NCBI GenBank assembly: GCA_013396655.1
Contig: WBMV01007388.1
Span: forward strand, 954,461 to 1,018,460
DNA from: Campylorhamphus procurvoides
Taxonomy: Eukaryota > Chordata > Aves > Passeriformes > Dendrocolaptidae
Length of the DNA: 64,000 bases
Direction of reading: 5' to 3'
Shown: positions 12,741-23,292 of the stretch, one piece after another
How positions within the stretch are numbered: position 1 is the stretch's first letter
Layout of the letters: each line of letters starts with the position of its first letter
The notes under the pieces: generated by a model
Database searches by the model: none
What the model saw: only the letters and a program-made list of their open reading frames with translations
What the model was told of the DNA's origin: nothing
Made by a program: the position numbers and the translations under genes

Positions 12741-13226
12741 GGAAGACTGGGCAGAATGACCTCAATAAATTAGAGGACCAGGTAATCACCAGCCATATGA
12801 AGTTCAACAAGGGGAAGTGCCGGATTCTCCACTGGGATGGGGGTACCCTGGATGTATGTACAGACTGGGGAACGAGATGCTGGAAACCAATGCCACGGAA
12901 GGGTCCCTGGGGGTCCTGGTCAATGGCAAGTTGAATGTGAGTCAGCAGTACCCTGGCAGCCAGGAGGGCCAACCCTGCCCTGGGGGGCATCAGGCAAAGC
13001 ATTGCCAGATGATCGAGGGAGGGGATTGTCCCACTCTGCTCTGCACTGGAGTGGCCTCACTTTGAATATTGTGGGCAGTTTTGGGCACTGCAATATAAGA
13101 AAGATATTAAGCCATTAGAGTGTGTCCAAAGGAGGGCAATGAAGATGGTGAAGGGCCTTGAGGGGAAGCCGTATGAGGAGCGACTGCGGTCACTTTGTCT
13201 GTTCAGCCTGGATAAGAGGAGACTGA
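12741..13226 (+). mobile_element. CR1 LINE 3' part, C-terminal ORF2 (copy 1, ends at N)
   Basis: Plus-strand CR1 beginning in the KFNKGKCR block of late RT, then YRLGNEMLET, LGVLVNGKLNVSQQ and, after a frame change, [14 protein letters not shown]. The last 110 bases before the N are closer to the general CR1 pattern than the matching part of copy 2, suggesting a contig end built from reads of other CR1 copies. It is head to head with the minus-strand CR1 on its left. Confidence 0.85.
12817..13065 (+). pseudogene. CR1 ORF2 C-terminal remnant (copy 1)
   Basis: 82 codons. From about residue 13 it follows the CR1 ORF2 tail: YRLGNEMLET, then GSLGVLVNGKLNVSQQ, then frame-shifted equivalents of the conserved tail. 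An overlapping frame at 12837-13118 carries a shifted version of the same region. It is not a functional protein. Duplicated at 14856-15104. Confidence 0.75.
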
Positions 13227-13227
13227 N
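13227..13227. other. Single-N contig join
   Basis: One undetermined base exactly at the boundary between the two 2-kb tandem copies, taken as a scaffold join of nominal size. Confidence 0.85.
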
Positions 13228-13306
13228 GCTTTTGATTGACATATTTTCCACTAAAGACACTATCTGTCATTCCTATAGCAGGAAGTATTTATTTCTCTTT
13301 TGGTTT

Positions 13307-13588
13307 CTAAGGCAAAGAATAGAAAAAAAAAAGGAAAAAGATTTTTCCTATGCTTTTCAAGTAATCTCTGTTGCATAGTGATGCATAAAATGCATGATTT
13401 GTATTTTTTCCTATGTTGCTTTTACAGTGTTGTCTGTCAGGTGTTTTCAATACTTTCCAGAAAAATCTTTTCCATAACTTTACCAGGCACTGAAGTGAGA
13501 CAGGCTTGTAGTTTCCAAGGTCCTCCTTCTTGCCCTTCTTGAAAATTGGGACAACATTTACCAGCTTCCAGTCAGCTGGTGTCTCCAT
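13307..13588 (-). pseudogene. CR1 RT N-terminal remnant (copy 2)
   Basis: Identical 93-codon translation to 11267-11548, with PIFKKGKKED and NYKPVSL. See copy 1 for interpretation. Confidence 0.8.
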
Positions 13589-14779
13589 GGATTCTCAAGA
13601 GAGGCTTTGTGATGACATCAGACAGCTCTTTGAGGATTCTGGGATGAATCCCATGAGGCCTCGCAGACTTGTAGGGATCCAGCTGGAGAAGCAGATCCTG
13701 CACAATTTCAGGGTCGTCTGGGAGTTGATCGTTCTCTCAGTCATGGTCCGCCAGCTCAGGGCACGGAGACCCCCTTGGTCCATCATCCATGCTGAAGACA
13801 GAGGCAAAGAAACCATTAAACACCTCTGCCTTGTCTCTGTCCCTGTTTGTGAGGTGACCATCCTCATCCCACAGTGGGCCAATATTTCTGTACTGCCTAT
13901 TGCCATTAATATATTTGAAAAAAACTCTTTTTAGTCCTCCACATACCTGACAGCTTCAACTCCAGCTGAACATTGGCTGCATGAATTTTGTCCCACCAGC
14001 AGCAAGCAGCATCTCCGAATTTTTCCTATGTCACTTGATCTCACTTCCACTGGGCATACACCTTTCTTTTTTGCCTTATTTCCAAGAGAAGTTCCCAGTT
14101 CAGCCAAGTTAGCCTTCTGCCTCACCTGCTTGACTTCTGACATTTTGGAATTGCTTGCTCCTGTGTCCATAGGAGGTGATGTTTGAAAAATGACCAGCAC
14201 TGATGAATCCCAGCAAAATTATTTTTCCAGGGGACCTTAGTTCCCTGAAGAGCCTGAAGTCTGCTCTCCTCATGTCTAGAGTTGAGGTTTGTTGACACTT
14301 TTCCTCCTGTCAACAGAGATTTTAAACTTGATCACTTCATGGTCACTGTGGCCAAGAGGCCACCAATCTTCACTTTGCTTGCAAGATCCATTCTGTTGAC
14401 AAGCAGCAGATCAAGAAGGGTATATTCCTGAGTTGTTTTCCTTAGGACTTGCTCCATAAAGTTGTAATCCCAGTTTTTTAGGAATCTTGTGGCCTGGATT
14501 GTACCAGTTTTGTGATGTTGTCAGTTAATTTCTGGCAAGTTAGAGTCCCCCTTAAGGACAGGGGCAGTTGACTTGGAAGTATCCTTTAATGTCTCAAAGA
14601 ATAATTCATTGGTGTCTTGGTCCTGGCTGGGACTTCTATAGTAGATTCCCACAATGACATTGACATTATTTGTTTGCCCCTTGATTCTCACCCAAAGGCT
14701 CTCAACTGTGCCATTGCCAACTGTGAGCTCCATACATTCTAACCCTTCTATTACACACAGTGTCACTCCCACAAAGGCA
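13441..14779 (-). mobile_element. CR1 LINE, ORF2 endonuclease to N-terminal RT (copy 2)
   Basis: Same content as 11401-12740: endonuclease remnant at 14772-14521 minus, linker region, RT entry at 13588-13440 minus. The only clear differences are about ten substitutions and one indel at 14317-14361. Likely the same genomic element assembled twice. Confidence 0.85.
14521..14772 (-). pseudogene. CR1 APE-type endonuclease remnant (copy 2)
   Basis: Same 83-codon protein as at 12482-12733, including ESLWVRIKGQTN, GIYYRSP and the altered KGDSN box. Identity to copy 1 over the whole frame argues for a recent or artefactual duplication. Confidence 0.85.
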
Positions 14780-15587
14780 GGAAGACTGGGCAGAATGACC
14801 TCAATAAATTAGAGGACCAGGTAATCACCAGCCATATGAAGTTCAACAAGGGGAAGTGCCGGATTCTCCACTGGGATGGGGGTACCCTGGATGTATGTAC
14901 AGACTGGGGAACGAGATGCTGGAAACCAATGCCACGGAAGGGTCCCTGGGGGTCCTGGTCAATGGCAAGTTGAATGTGAGTCAGCAGTACCCTGGCAGCC
15001 AGGAGGGCCAACCCTGCCCTGGGGGGCATCAGGCAAAGCATTGCCAGATGATCGAGGGAGGGGATTGTCCCACTCTGCTCTGCACTGGAGTGGCCTCACT
15101 TTGAATATTGTGGGCAGTTTTGGGCACTGCAATATAAGAAAGATATTAAGCCATTGGAGAGTGTCCAAAGGAGGGCAAGGAAGATGGTGAAGGGCCTTGA
15201 GAGGAAGCCGTATGAGGAGTGGCTGAGGGCACTTGGTGTGTTCAGCCTGGAGAAGACTGAGAGGAGACCTCATTGCAGATACAACTTCCTTGTGAGGGGA
15301 AGAGGAGGACCAGTGACAAGACCAAGGGAATGGCCTGAAGTTGTGTCAGGGGAGGTTTCAGTTTGATGTTAGAAAAAGTTTCTTCACCCAGAGGGTTGTT
15401 GGGCACTGGAAGAGGCTCCCCATGGAAGTGGTCACAGCACCAGGCCTGACAGAGTTCAGGAAGCATTTGAATGATATTCTCAGGCACATGGTGTGACTCT
15501 TGGGGATGGTCCTGTGCAGAGCCAGGAGATGGCCTTGATGATATTTGTGGGTCCCTTCTAACTAGGCATATTCTGTGATTCTGTGAA
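14780..15587 (+). mobile_element. CR1 LINE 3' part with intact 3' end (copy 2)
   Basis: Plus-strand CR1 from the KFNKGKCR block through the ORF2 tail ([37 protein letters not shown]) and the 3' UTR. It ends in two ATTCTGTG units at 15570-15587, the CR1 hallmark. There is no poly-A tail, as expected for CR1. Several frame changes and a deletion after the FSLEK block (about 15250) show it is inactive. Confidence 0.92.
14856..15104 (+). pseudogene. CR1 ORF2 C-terminal remnant (copy 2)
   Basis: Same 82-codon frame as 12817-13065, with GSLGVLVNGKLNVSQQ. The following piece of ORF2 ([14 protein letters not shown]) lies in the frame starting at 15154. Confidence 0.75.
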
Positions 15588-15821
15588 TATTGGGAACAAA
15601 TAACAGGAATTCTAATCAGTCTTATGGATTACTTATATACTCCAGTCTTTTAAACTGATCTATATTTTACAAAATTCTAACTAGAGTGCAGTAATGCTCT
15701 GAGAAATTACTCTTAATGAGGCTGGGAGGGGACAATCACAATTAGTGTTTTTATTTTATTTCCTGGTCTCTTAATGAATTATATACAAACCATATTTCAG
15801 GAAAATGAATTTTTAAAATAT
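15588..15821. other. Short unique spacer
   Basis: AT-rich sequence between the CR1 3' end and the target duplication of the next LTR. Nothing recognised. Confidence 0.6.
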
Positions 15822-15826
15822 CCAAC
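15822..15826. repeat. 5-bp target site duplication (left), CCAAC
   Basis: CCAAC directly precedes the LTR start TGTCCTAG and is repeated directly after its end at 16296-16300. A 5-bp duplication is the usual size for ERVL-type integration. Confidence 0.8.
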
Positions 15827-16295
15827 TGTCCTAGTTCAGCAGGAGGGACCAGTTATCACTGTGTGGGGGTGATCAAAGCTATGTATTCTACCCCCTCTAT
15901 TCATTCCCCAAGAACAATGGACCATTTGCAGTAGCTGCCCAGGAAGTCGTTAGCACTTTCACACCCAGCCTGAGGGGGCGTGGCTGCTAGTGGGCCATCA
16001 ACGGTTCAACAATACCCCATGACTCACAGAGTTAATCACCCATTGTGTGAATCTCCGCCCTGGGGGAGGGACTGGGTGCTCCCTGAGGGTACATAAATGG
16101 GGCTCAGAAGACCTCAGGAAACAACTGGTTGGATCCAGAGGAGCTGCAGGACCTCGAGAGGAGGAAACCACCACTCTCTATNATCTTTTCCTTTACATAT
16201 ATTTTTCCTAATTAAAGTTCTTTTCTCTAAATTTAAAGGGGAGGGATTATTTCTTAGCTAACATAGATATCTTAGTTCTCCCTCGAACTAAGACA
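15827..16295 (+). mobile_element. Solo LTR, avian ERVL type, 469 bp
   Basis: Starts TGTCCTAGTTC and ends GAACTAAGACA, an inverted terminal repeat with one mismatch, between perfect CCAAC duplications. A weak TATA-like word lies at 16089-16098 and an ATTAAA polyadenylation-type signal at 16211-16216. No internal retroviral sequence follows, so it is a solo LTR left by recombination between two LTRs. One N sits at 16182. Family assignment rests on remembered similarity of the termini to songbird ERVL LTRs; the exact subfamily is not claimed. Confidence 0.88.
16182..16182. other. Single N inside the LTR
   Basis: One undetermined base between a TCTAT and an ATCTTT tract. No duplicated flanks are seen, so it may be an ambiguous base or a short join. 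Confidence 0.8.
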
Positions 16296-16300
16296 CCAAC
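16296..16300. repeat. 5-bp target site duplication (right), CCAAC
   Basis: Perfect copy of 15822-15826, marking the right edge of the integration. Confidence 0.8.
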
Positions 16301-17332
16301 TATGCAAATCTATGGAAGTCAATAGGAGAATACTTTACAATTTTCAACACATTATATGTAGTATTTTTTAAAAAGAGATTGTGTGAATAAATACTTTGAT
16401 GTTGCATGGGCCAGAAAATAATCCATGTATTTTACATGTATGTACAAATTTTATTTCATGCTCTGTGATTAAAAAGGTTAAAAATATTTTTTTTATCACA
16501 ATTCATAGAGGTTAAAAATACAATTCACAAATGCACTATAATATGCTTTACAAGAAACAAATTCATGTATTTGCTAAGCTGTACCTTTGTGGGCTTGTTC
16601 TAGTATAATGTTTGCTTTTTTGCAATGAGTGACAATGTTGGTTTATGTTCCCCTTGTAATCCATTATAAACTGCATATCTTTCCTGGAGAACTGCTGTCT
16701 AGGCAATCATTCCTGATCCTGTGTCATGCAATTTATTATTCTTGGCTCTATATGTGTACCTTTCCCTGCTGAACTGTATTACTTTTCTCAGTCTGTTTCT
16801 CTATTTATCAAGACGGTATTGAATTCTAATGCTGCTCTCTATCATAGCAGTGACATGTTCCAGAGTGATATCACATATTGATTTAGTGAGAATAATCTCT
16901 CTTCTGCCTTTCAGGTCTCTATTATATATATTATCTAATAAAATATATTAATTAAAACCAAATAAAGAACCCTGCAAAACACATTTAGTATGTCTTTCCA
17001 TTTTGACCATAAAGTAATGATATTCAATTTCTGCTAAGATTTTTTCAGCCAGTTTTGCGCTATATATTTTTTTATGTAATTTCGTCTAGACCAGGCTTCC
17101 CTAGTCTCTTTTTAGGAAGATGATGTGATAAAGTGTCAAAATATTGCTAGTCTTGGGAAAGAGAAGAGATTGACTACTGTGAAAAATGATCCTGGGAAAT
17201 CTTACCAGGTCATTGGGAAAATTGATTTGATGTGTTTTATCTCTGACAAACCCATCTGTGCTCCTCTTCCTCACTCTCCTCATCACAACTCTTTCAACTG
17301 GTTTGTCTGTTCATTCCTGGACTAAGGTTACA
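16301..17332. other. Non-coding stretch, no gene seen
   Basis: Strongly AT-rich, including an alternating TA-rich part at about 16920-16960. No repeat family or coding region recognised. Confidence 0.6.
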
Positions 17333-17474
17333 CTGAATCATAGAATATTCTGCACTGAAAGAGACTGACAAGGATCATTAAGTGACTCCATTAAATGAAT
17401 GGCCTGTAAGAGACTGAACCCACAACTTTGGTGTTATTAGCACCATCCTCTAACCAACTGAGCTAATCTCAGGG
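17333..17474 (-). mobile_element. TguSINE1-type SINE (tRNA-Ile head, CR1-like tail)
   Basis: On the minus strand the element begins with a tRNA-Ile-like head (17474-17402). It has the A-box region TTAGCTCAGTTGG, an AAT anticodon in a CTAATAAC loop (17433-17440), and a decayed B-box region GGTTCAGTCTC. The unit continues with GGCCATTCA into a CR1-like tail containing GATCCTTGT and AGAATATTCTATGATTC, and ends at 17333. This combination matches the songbird SINE family moved by the CR1 machinery. Some A-box bases are intact but the B box is mutated, so it is probably silent. No clear target duplication is seen, as is common for CR1-mobilised copies. Confidence 0.9.
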
Positions 17475-17727
17475 TTGGTGGTTTCTCAGCTCCCACCCCA
17501 CAATTTTCTGTAGAGATAAGTTTGTGTCATCTGCTACCTCACTTGTCCTCTTCTGCAAAATAACTGTTAATGTGTCTGAGATTGCCTGACTTCTTTTCTT
17601 AATTTATATGGTGAAATTCTTTGGGTTTAACCATTCAAAAACAACTAAACTATACAAATATCCCATAGTTTAGAGCTGCCCTACTTTGCTTTTTCTGCCA
17701 CCTACAATTTTTTTTCTTTTTCCTAAG

Positions 17728-17829
17728 AAACACACCTCATCCACAAAAAAAACACCCCCCAAAGACTCCTTCAAAAAACAAACCCAACCAACGAACCAAA
17801 AAACATACCAACAAAACCCCCCAATATGG
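17728..17829. repeat. A/C-rich, nearly G-free low-complexity tract
   Basis: Only two G in about 100 bases of the plus strand, made of A runs and CCCCCC/CCAACC blocks. It mirrors, on the opposite strand, the GT-rich tracts at 6897 and 39817. Confidence 0.75.
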
Positions 17830-18028
17830 AAAAACATATACATTTATAAACATTCCATATAATACATTTCTATTGTTCTCTGAAAATTGGAGCCTTTATT
17901 ATTACTATGTTATATTAGTAATTTAAGATAATTTTCAGATATAAAACATGTGTCAAAATAGTTGTGAAATGATGACATCTTCTGTGAAATTGTCGCATTT
18001 CACACTCAGGAACGTGTTCAATTTATCA

Positions 18029-18043
18029 CAACAAGAGGGCACC
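18029..18043 (+). promoter_or_regulatory. CTCF-like binding motif
   Basis: CAACAAGAGGGCACC agrees with the vertebrate CTCF core pattern CCASYAGRKGGCRSY at 13 of 15 positions, including AGAGGGCAC. It lies in a small island with CpG (GTCGCA, ACGTG, CACCGC) inside AT-rich DNA. The match is by eye; chance occurrence in 64 kb is quite possible. Confidence 0.3.
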
Positions 18044-21000
18044 GCTGCTGAGCTGAAATATTGTTTTAGTGTTGATAAAGTTCAGTCTTAGCCTATTAAT
18101 CCATGTAGAAAAATGCTATTACACAGAATCCTCAAAAATAACAGAAAGCAGAATTATTGCCACACACTTGCCAAGGGAAAAACTGCAAAAGGCTTTGAAT
18201 ATGTAAAGGATTCAAGAAATGTTAAAGGTTATCACTGTAATAGAAGTATAGTATCTGTGTAAACTGATCGTGTTCAAGGGGCTAATAGGATGCAGTGTTT
18301 TGTGACTGCTGAGAGTCTAGTATATAACTTTGAGCTTGTTTGAAAGATGATTTCAGGTTCAGGGCTTGTATTGGGACCTTCAAGGTTAACATTGTTTCTG
18401 CAAAAACTTGGGTATTCTTATAGCACCACTTTCCAACCTCAGAAACATTTTAGGCAATGTTAAAGAAGACTTTTTTAATATTATATACAGTACCCACATT
18501 GGGAATATTTTATGAAGATATTATCATGATTTTTGTTAAGGTCAGGATCATCCCTTTACCATTTCCACTGAAATGTGAGACATCTGCAATTATCAGTTTA
18601 TCTGTATGTGTCCTAATACCCTGTGGTTTATGCTGTAAAGTAACAGATTGTGCGGTTTGTTTCCCCTTATAAACACTAACTTTCTGTATGCCACCTTGAC
18701 TGTGTTCTTAGCCTTGTTTCCAAAGGAAAGATCCTTACAGAACCACAGTATTAGTTTGCATACGATCCCTTTAGGCTGGTGGACAACTTAATCCCCTTGG
18801 AAAGAATGCTGGAAGACTTGAGGGTTCATCTCACATCCTAAATGTTCATCTTGAATGTCTGTCTTCTTGCTGGGTGCCAGATGGTGCAGGGTGATGAAGC
18901 AGGAGCAAGGAGGTGGCTGGCAGGTCCTGGACCACTTGCCCAGCCAAGGAGTGGGATAGATAAGGGGACATGGGCGGGAGCTGAGAATGGCAGTGGTGTA
19001 AAGCTGATGATACTGAAGTTCATCTACCAGTGGATCAAAAAAGTGTAGGTTTTGCTAGCTTTTCTATTCATAGGACTAATTATTGGAATACTATTTTATC
19101 ATTTTTATTACTGATATAGAATTACATTAGAGCATTAAACTTTTGGGTTTTGCCTTATTAGATGTTTCATCTGCTACTTATTGTATATATTCATTTAAAA
19201 AGAAATCTCTTTGATGTGAGTTTCTCTTAAGAGTAAAAGCACCTTTTTTAATTTTTTTTTTAAGAAAAGAAGAATTTCAACTTTGCTTTTTTTACCCTTT
19301 GACTCTCTTTTGGTCCCAGCTATTTATTAGTCTAAAGGAATATAGGGATTATCTTCTCCATAATACTGATGTGCCAGTTCTGGTGTGTCTAGAGGCAACA
19401 TTTGAGTGACATAATTGAACTTGGTGCTGAGACTGTTTTAATTACATTAATTTTAATTATATACAGTACATTATAATTACATAGACTGAGACAGAGGGGC
19501 TCCCATCTATTAAGATCCTCTGCAATGCATTTACATAATGGGACCTATTTCTGTGTGCAGTGTTACACTTTTTGATGGCTTCATTACTAGTGGAAGGTGA
19601 ATTTCTTTTTTAAATTTCATTTACATTTGTGTTTCTAGCAACCACATTTGAAAACCACCTGACAGCCTTAATTCCTCTGCACTGAAAAGATGCATTTTAA
19701 ACAAAATATTAGAATGAAAGGAAAAAATAAAGAAACATCTTGTCTGCTTGTTACTCAGTTCCTTTGCAAGACAGGTCTTCCAAGGACTCAACTGGAAAAA
19801 CAATTAATGATTTTTTTGTAACAGCTGGAGAGCACTAGTGTAAAAGATGAATAAGGCTCTACCTCTCTGCTCACCAGAAAAGCTGCATGGCTGTGGTAAA
19901 ATGCATGTTAAGAAAGGACATATATTTACCAGTAAATATAGATTTCCCAAATGGGGCTTTCATTTCTGCCACCCTTCTTAGACCTCATTTTTATATCTCT
20001 GCTATAGGATATGTGCCTTCTTGTGTGCAGTGTGGTAGTTTTCCTGGAGTCCCTGAATAGGTCTCAGTCCATGGCTGTGTCCTGTCCTATCATCTCCACT
20101 GGTACCCAAACCATGCAGGATAACTAATTTCCTTTTGTAGGACCATTATGATAAAAGGTTGACACAGAGCTGGTTCTCCAATCAACACTGAGATTACTGG
20201 TGTTACCAAACACTGGGTGGGCTCAAAGCCATGTATCTCAGCTGCAGGAGAGGTACTGTGTAGTCTGCCATATTGCAATGCTGTTTGGTTACAGTGACCC
20301 TGTCCCTTTGCATTTTGGGGGATGCTTTGGCAATAGATAGCACCTTTCATTTTTGAAAACATTAACAGGCCCACAGTCTGCTTTCTGATGCATTCACAGC
20401 TGTCATTTACTTCTGCTGTCTTTAAGTGTTTCCTAAAAACCTGTCACTCTGATACGACATTAATTCACTAAGCCTAATCTCTATATCTTTTTTACTCACT
20501 GAACAATATTTCTTTCCTTGAAATTCCTTTCTTATGGGGCTTGGGGAAGGGGTTTTTTTCCTACCTTCACTCTGAAATGAGACACTTGCAATAATAAATA
20601 CATCAAGGAACAAAATATAATTTGTTTGGGAATAGCAATCTCTGAACTAAATGAATGTCTAACTTGAGGGAGTTATTTTTGAATGCCTCTAATTAGCAGC
20701 TGGGAATCTGGACCATAAATAAACATCTAAATATACCTGCATGATTCTGTGATTTATGTTCAGTCTTTGAAAAGAAATGCAGCAACTGATGAAGTTTAGG
20801 GAACAATCAGATGGACTAACCCATCTAATTTGATTAACTACCCCATATAATATCCTCTCTTCTATTTTCTCCTTCCAAGAAGGTATTTCCCTCTCACAGT
20901 TCAGATGACTGCTTCTTCCATCTATCTTTGACCTAAATAACTTTGTGTAGAACTAGTAAGACAGTAGTCACACAAATAAACTGGCATGGAGGGTGGGGAA

Positions 21001-22099
21001 GGAGGCATAATTCTCATTATAGAGGTAGCAATACACAGCCAGAGATAGTAATGATATAGCTTGAATCAGAAATAGATACGGTCATTTAGTCTGTAAATTC
21101 CCAGAAGACTAATCTGCTTTTATCAACACACCAAATTACAAAGCTGGTCAGATGTTTTCCAGTGATACTTTATTGACAGTAAACAATTAATGGAAAAATC
21201 AATTCTTTGCCTCTCTGGAAAATCTTGGGTTTGGCATTTTGTAATATTTCATAAATAATTCAATATTTAATAAAGTCAATATTTATTTTAATTAGTTCAG
21301 TATTTAATAAGAAAAAGCATGCTAGGTCTAGTGTAATCTGAAGCAAGATGAATATTTCCAATGAAACAGAGTAAAATATTTAAATTCAAATTGGTTTAAG
21401 AAAATATTCATAGGAAATTTTTTATAGTTCACTGCTGACTTACTTATAGTTTGTGTCTCTTTCTCCCTTATCAGCCACACTCCCTGAAGCACTATATTTT
21501 GCATTATGCAATGTGTTTTTCCTCTGTCCAAGCTCTGCATTGTGAATCATAAGAATCACATCACTATCGATGCATTTCAGGAGAGATAATTTCACCATAT
21601 AGTCTGGCCCAGATAGAAAACAAGCCTCATATCCACACAAGGGTTTTGTGCTATCAGAAACTCAACTAATGCTGTCTTTATTCAGGAAACGCTTGTACAA
21701 ATACTGAATTGAATTTAATTTTGGAACTTCTGCCCTTTAAAATGTAATTGTATTCCAAAATGTGATAATAATTTGTGATAATAGATGGTGTTGTGACTCA
21801 ACATTTTTTGCAATATAGTCAATCATAAAAATTTTGAATTTGTTATTCCTTTAGATCTAATACTGAACAGCAGGAAAGCACAATTTCAACATTGTTATTA
21901 GGGCTAGATTTTTTTTCTTTTTGTTGTGATCATTAATTAGTACTCCTAAAACTAAATTTCATCTTTCATTTTTATTACCCAGGCATTCAAAAACATGCTT
22001 TAATTTTGAATGGCCTGAATATACTCCTGTGGTTTGTTGGTCCTGGATGGAAGACAAACCAGTCACTCAGTCCTTGCAAGGACTTTAAAGAATACAGGT

Positions 22100-22334
22100 A
22101 CCTGTCTCAAAATACTGTCAAGGCCACAGAAGGAACTTGCCATAAGATAAGTCACTACAGCAGGAACTTGAGATAAGCACAAAAGAGAGGAACTCAGAAA
22201 ATCCTGGTTAACACATCCAGACAAAAATTCCCACTGTGGAAAACTCTGTGACAGGAAGCAACTGCTCATATGTGTATCATGCCAAGTTAAGGGAGTGGCA
22301 TTTGTGCCCTGTGGATCCCCACAACTAGGATTGT
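22100..22334 (+). mobile_element. 5' part of a degraded LTR (U3), cut by a contig end
   Basis: Sequence leading up to an LTR core promoter. It stops at ATTGT, the base where the TATA box of the full version (23293) starts. The left end is not certain: TGTCAAGG at 22116 and TGTCTC at 22103 are candidates, but neither gives a matching target duplication. The final 153 bases repeat exactly at 23141-23293. Confidence 0.6.
22182..22334. repeat. Contig-end overlap P (153 bp), first copy
   Basis: Identical to 23141-23293. It ends at a lone N, and its twin begins at a lone N. Confidence 0.9.
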
Positions 22335-22335
22335 N
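22335..22335. other. Single-N contig join
   Basis: Separates overlap P from overlap Q. The contig that really bridges the two is placed about 0.8 kb further on (23141-23662). Confidence 0.9.
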
Positions 22336-22456
22336 CAGCATATGGACTTGTTTACATGTTAATTCAGGCAGATTCATCTCTCACTAATGGATCATAATGA
22401 TCCTCCCCACTTAATGGGAGAGCACAGTAAGGAGGGGAGAAAATAGTGGAGAAAAC
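22336..22456. repeat. Contig-end overlap Q (121 bp), first copy
   Basis: Identical to 23542-23662. It starts immediately after an N while its twin ends immediately before an N. Confidence 0.9.
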
Positions 22457-22962
22457 CCCTGAAAGCAAGATAAAGACCAATTGCCATAATGGGTTAAAAA
22501 TAAAGACCTGATTTTGAGAAAGATAACAGCCAATTATAATAAGTATTTGAGTACTGCTGTGAGTAATGGGAAACAAAAAGACTTGAAAACAACATCTATC
22601 TTCCACCTTTCCAAGGATCAGTTGCACTCTTTCCCGCAAGACCCCTGTCCTTCCACCTCTCTGACACTGCAGGTCACATTCAGCCCCATCAGTAAGGCAA
22701 GGAGCAGCACTAGTTGGTGGTCTATCAGGACATAGTGGTTCCTCTCTGCTGTTTCGTTCTCCTTACACTTTCCTTCTGCTCCAAAGTGGGCTCTCCAGGG
22801 GCTGCAGAGAGTACTGCTCTACCATGAAAGACATGACCCCATGCTCCCACTTCATGTACTGTGAGAATCATTCACACATGGGTTTAGCTGGAAGTGAGAA
22901 CTTTTGTAGCATGTATAGCACTCCCTCTCATGCATTCCGCATCATAAAACTGTCCCAGTGCA
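22457..22962. other. Unique interior of the misplaced contig
   Basis: Unremarkable sequence with several C-rich parts; no gene recognised. It belongs, after reordering, between the LTR and the CR1 3' end. Confidence 0.6.
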
Positions 22963-23139
22963 ACTGGCAATATTTAGTACAATTTTAAAAAAAGAGTATA
23001 GATTTTTATAAAATTAAATCATTAGAGTGTCTTTTGAATTTAAACTTAACAGTTGGATCTCTAGATATATAAGTGCATGTAATATATTTGTTACAAGAAA
23101 ATGTCCTATGCCATGCTCAGGGATTGGTATTGGGACTGG
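22963..23139. repeat. Contig-end overlap R (177 bp), first copy
   Basis: Identical to 23664-23840. The last bases are the beginning of the CR1 RT fragment that continues at 23841. Confidence 0.9.
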
Positions 23140-23140
23140 N
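23140..23140. other. Single-N contig join
   Basis: Lies between overlap R and the second copy of overlap P. Confidence 0.9.
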
Positions 23141-23292
23141 AAAGAGAGGAACTCAGAAAATCCTGGTTAACACATCCAGACAAAAATTCCCACTGTGGAA
23201 AACTCTGTGACAGGAAGCAACTGCTCATATGTGTATCATGCCAAGTTAAGGGAGTGGCATTTGTGCCCTGTGGATCCCCACAACTAGGATTG

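Larger units (their letters stand above)
11188..13226. repeat. Tandem copy 1 of a 2-kb unit (likely false duplication)
   Basis: This segment is repeated at 13228-15255 at an offset of 2040 (2039 after one indel). Over more than 1 kb on the left, and about 790 bases after 12322, the copies read identically line by line. Differences are confined to 12277-12322 and to the last 110 bases before the N. The unit begins in unique sequence, not at a repeat edge, and the copies abut at a lone N, which fits two overlapping contig ends that were never merged. Confidence 0.85.
13228..15255. repeat. Tandem copy 2 of the 2-kb unit
   Basis: Second copy of 11188-13226. At 14317-14361 it has the more usual CR1 sequence where copy 1 is aberrant, and it runs on without a break into the CR1 3' end at 15587. 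It is therefore probably the authentic version of the locus. Confidence 0.85.
17475..22099. other. Non-coding stretch, no gene seen
   Basis: Includes a strand-asymmetric A/C tract (17728-17829), a CTCF-like motif (18029-18043) and scattered random open frames, the longest being 94 codons at 20090-20374 minus with no recognisable domain. The part at about 20040-20400 is less AT-rich and could be an unrecognised old repeat. Confidence 0.55.

Noticed and set aside
17402..17474. tRNA-Ile gene on the minus strand
   Set aside because: The acceptor stem and B box are decayed and the sequence continues directly into a CR1-like tail, so it is a SINE head, not a working tRNA gene.
20090..20374. 94-codon minus-strand open frame
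   Set aside because: No recognisable motif; probably a chance frame or part of an unidentified old repeat.
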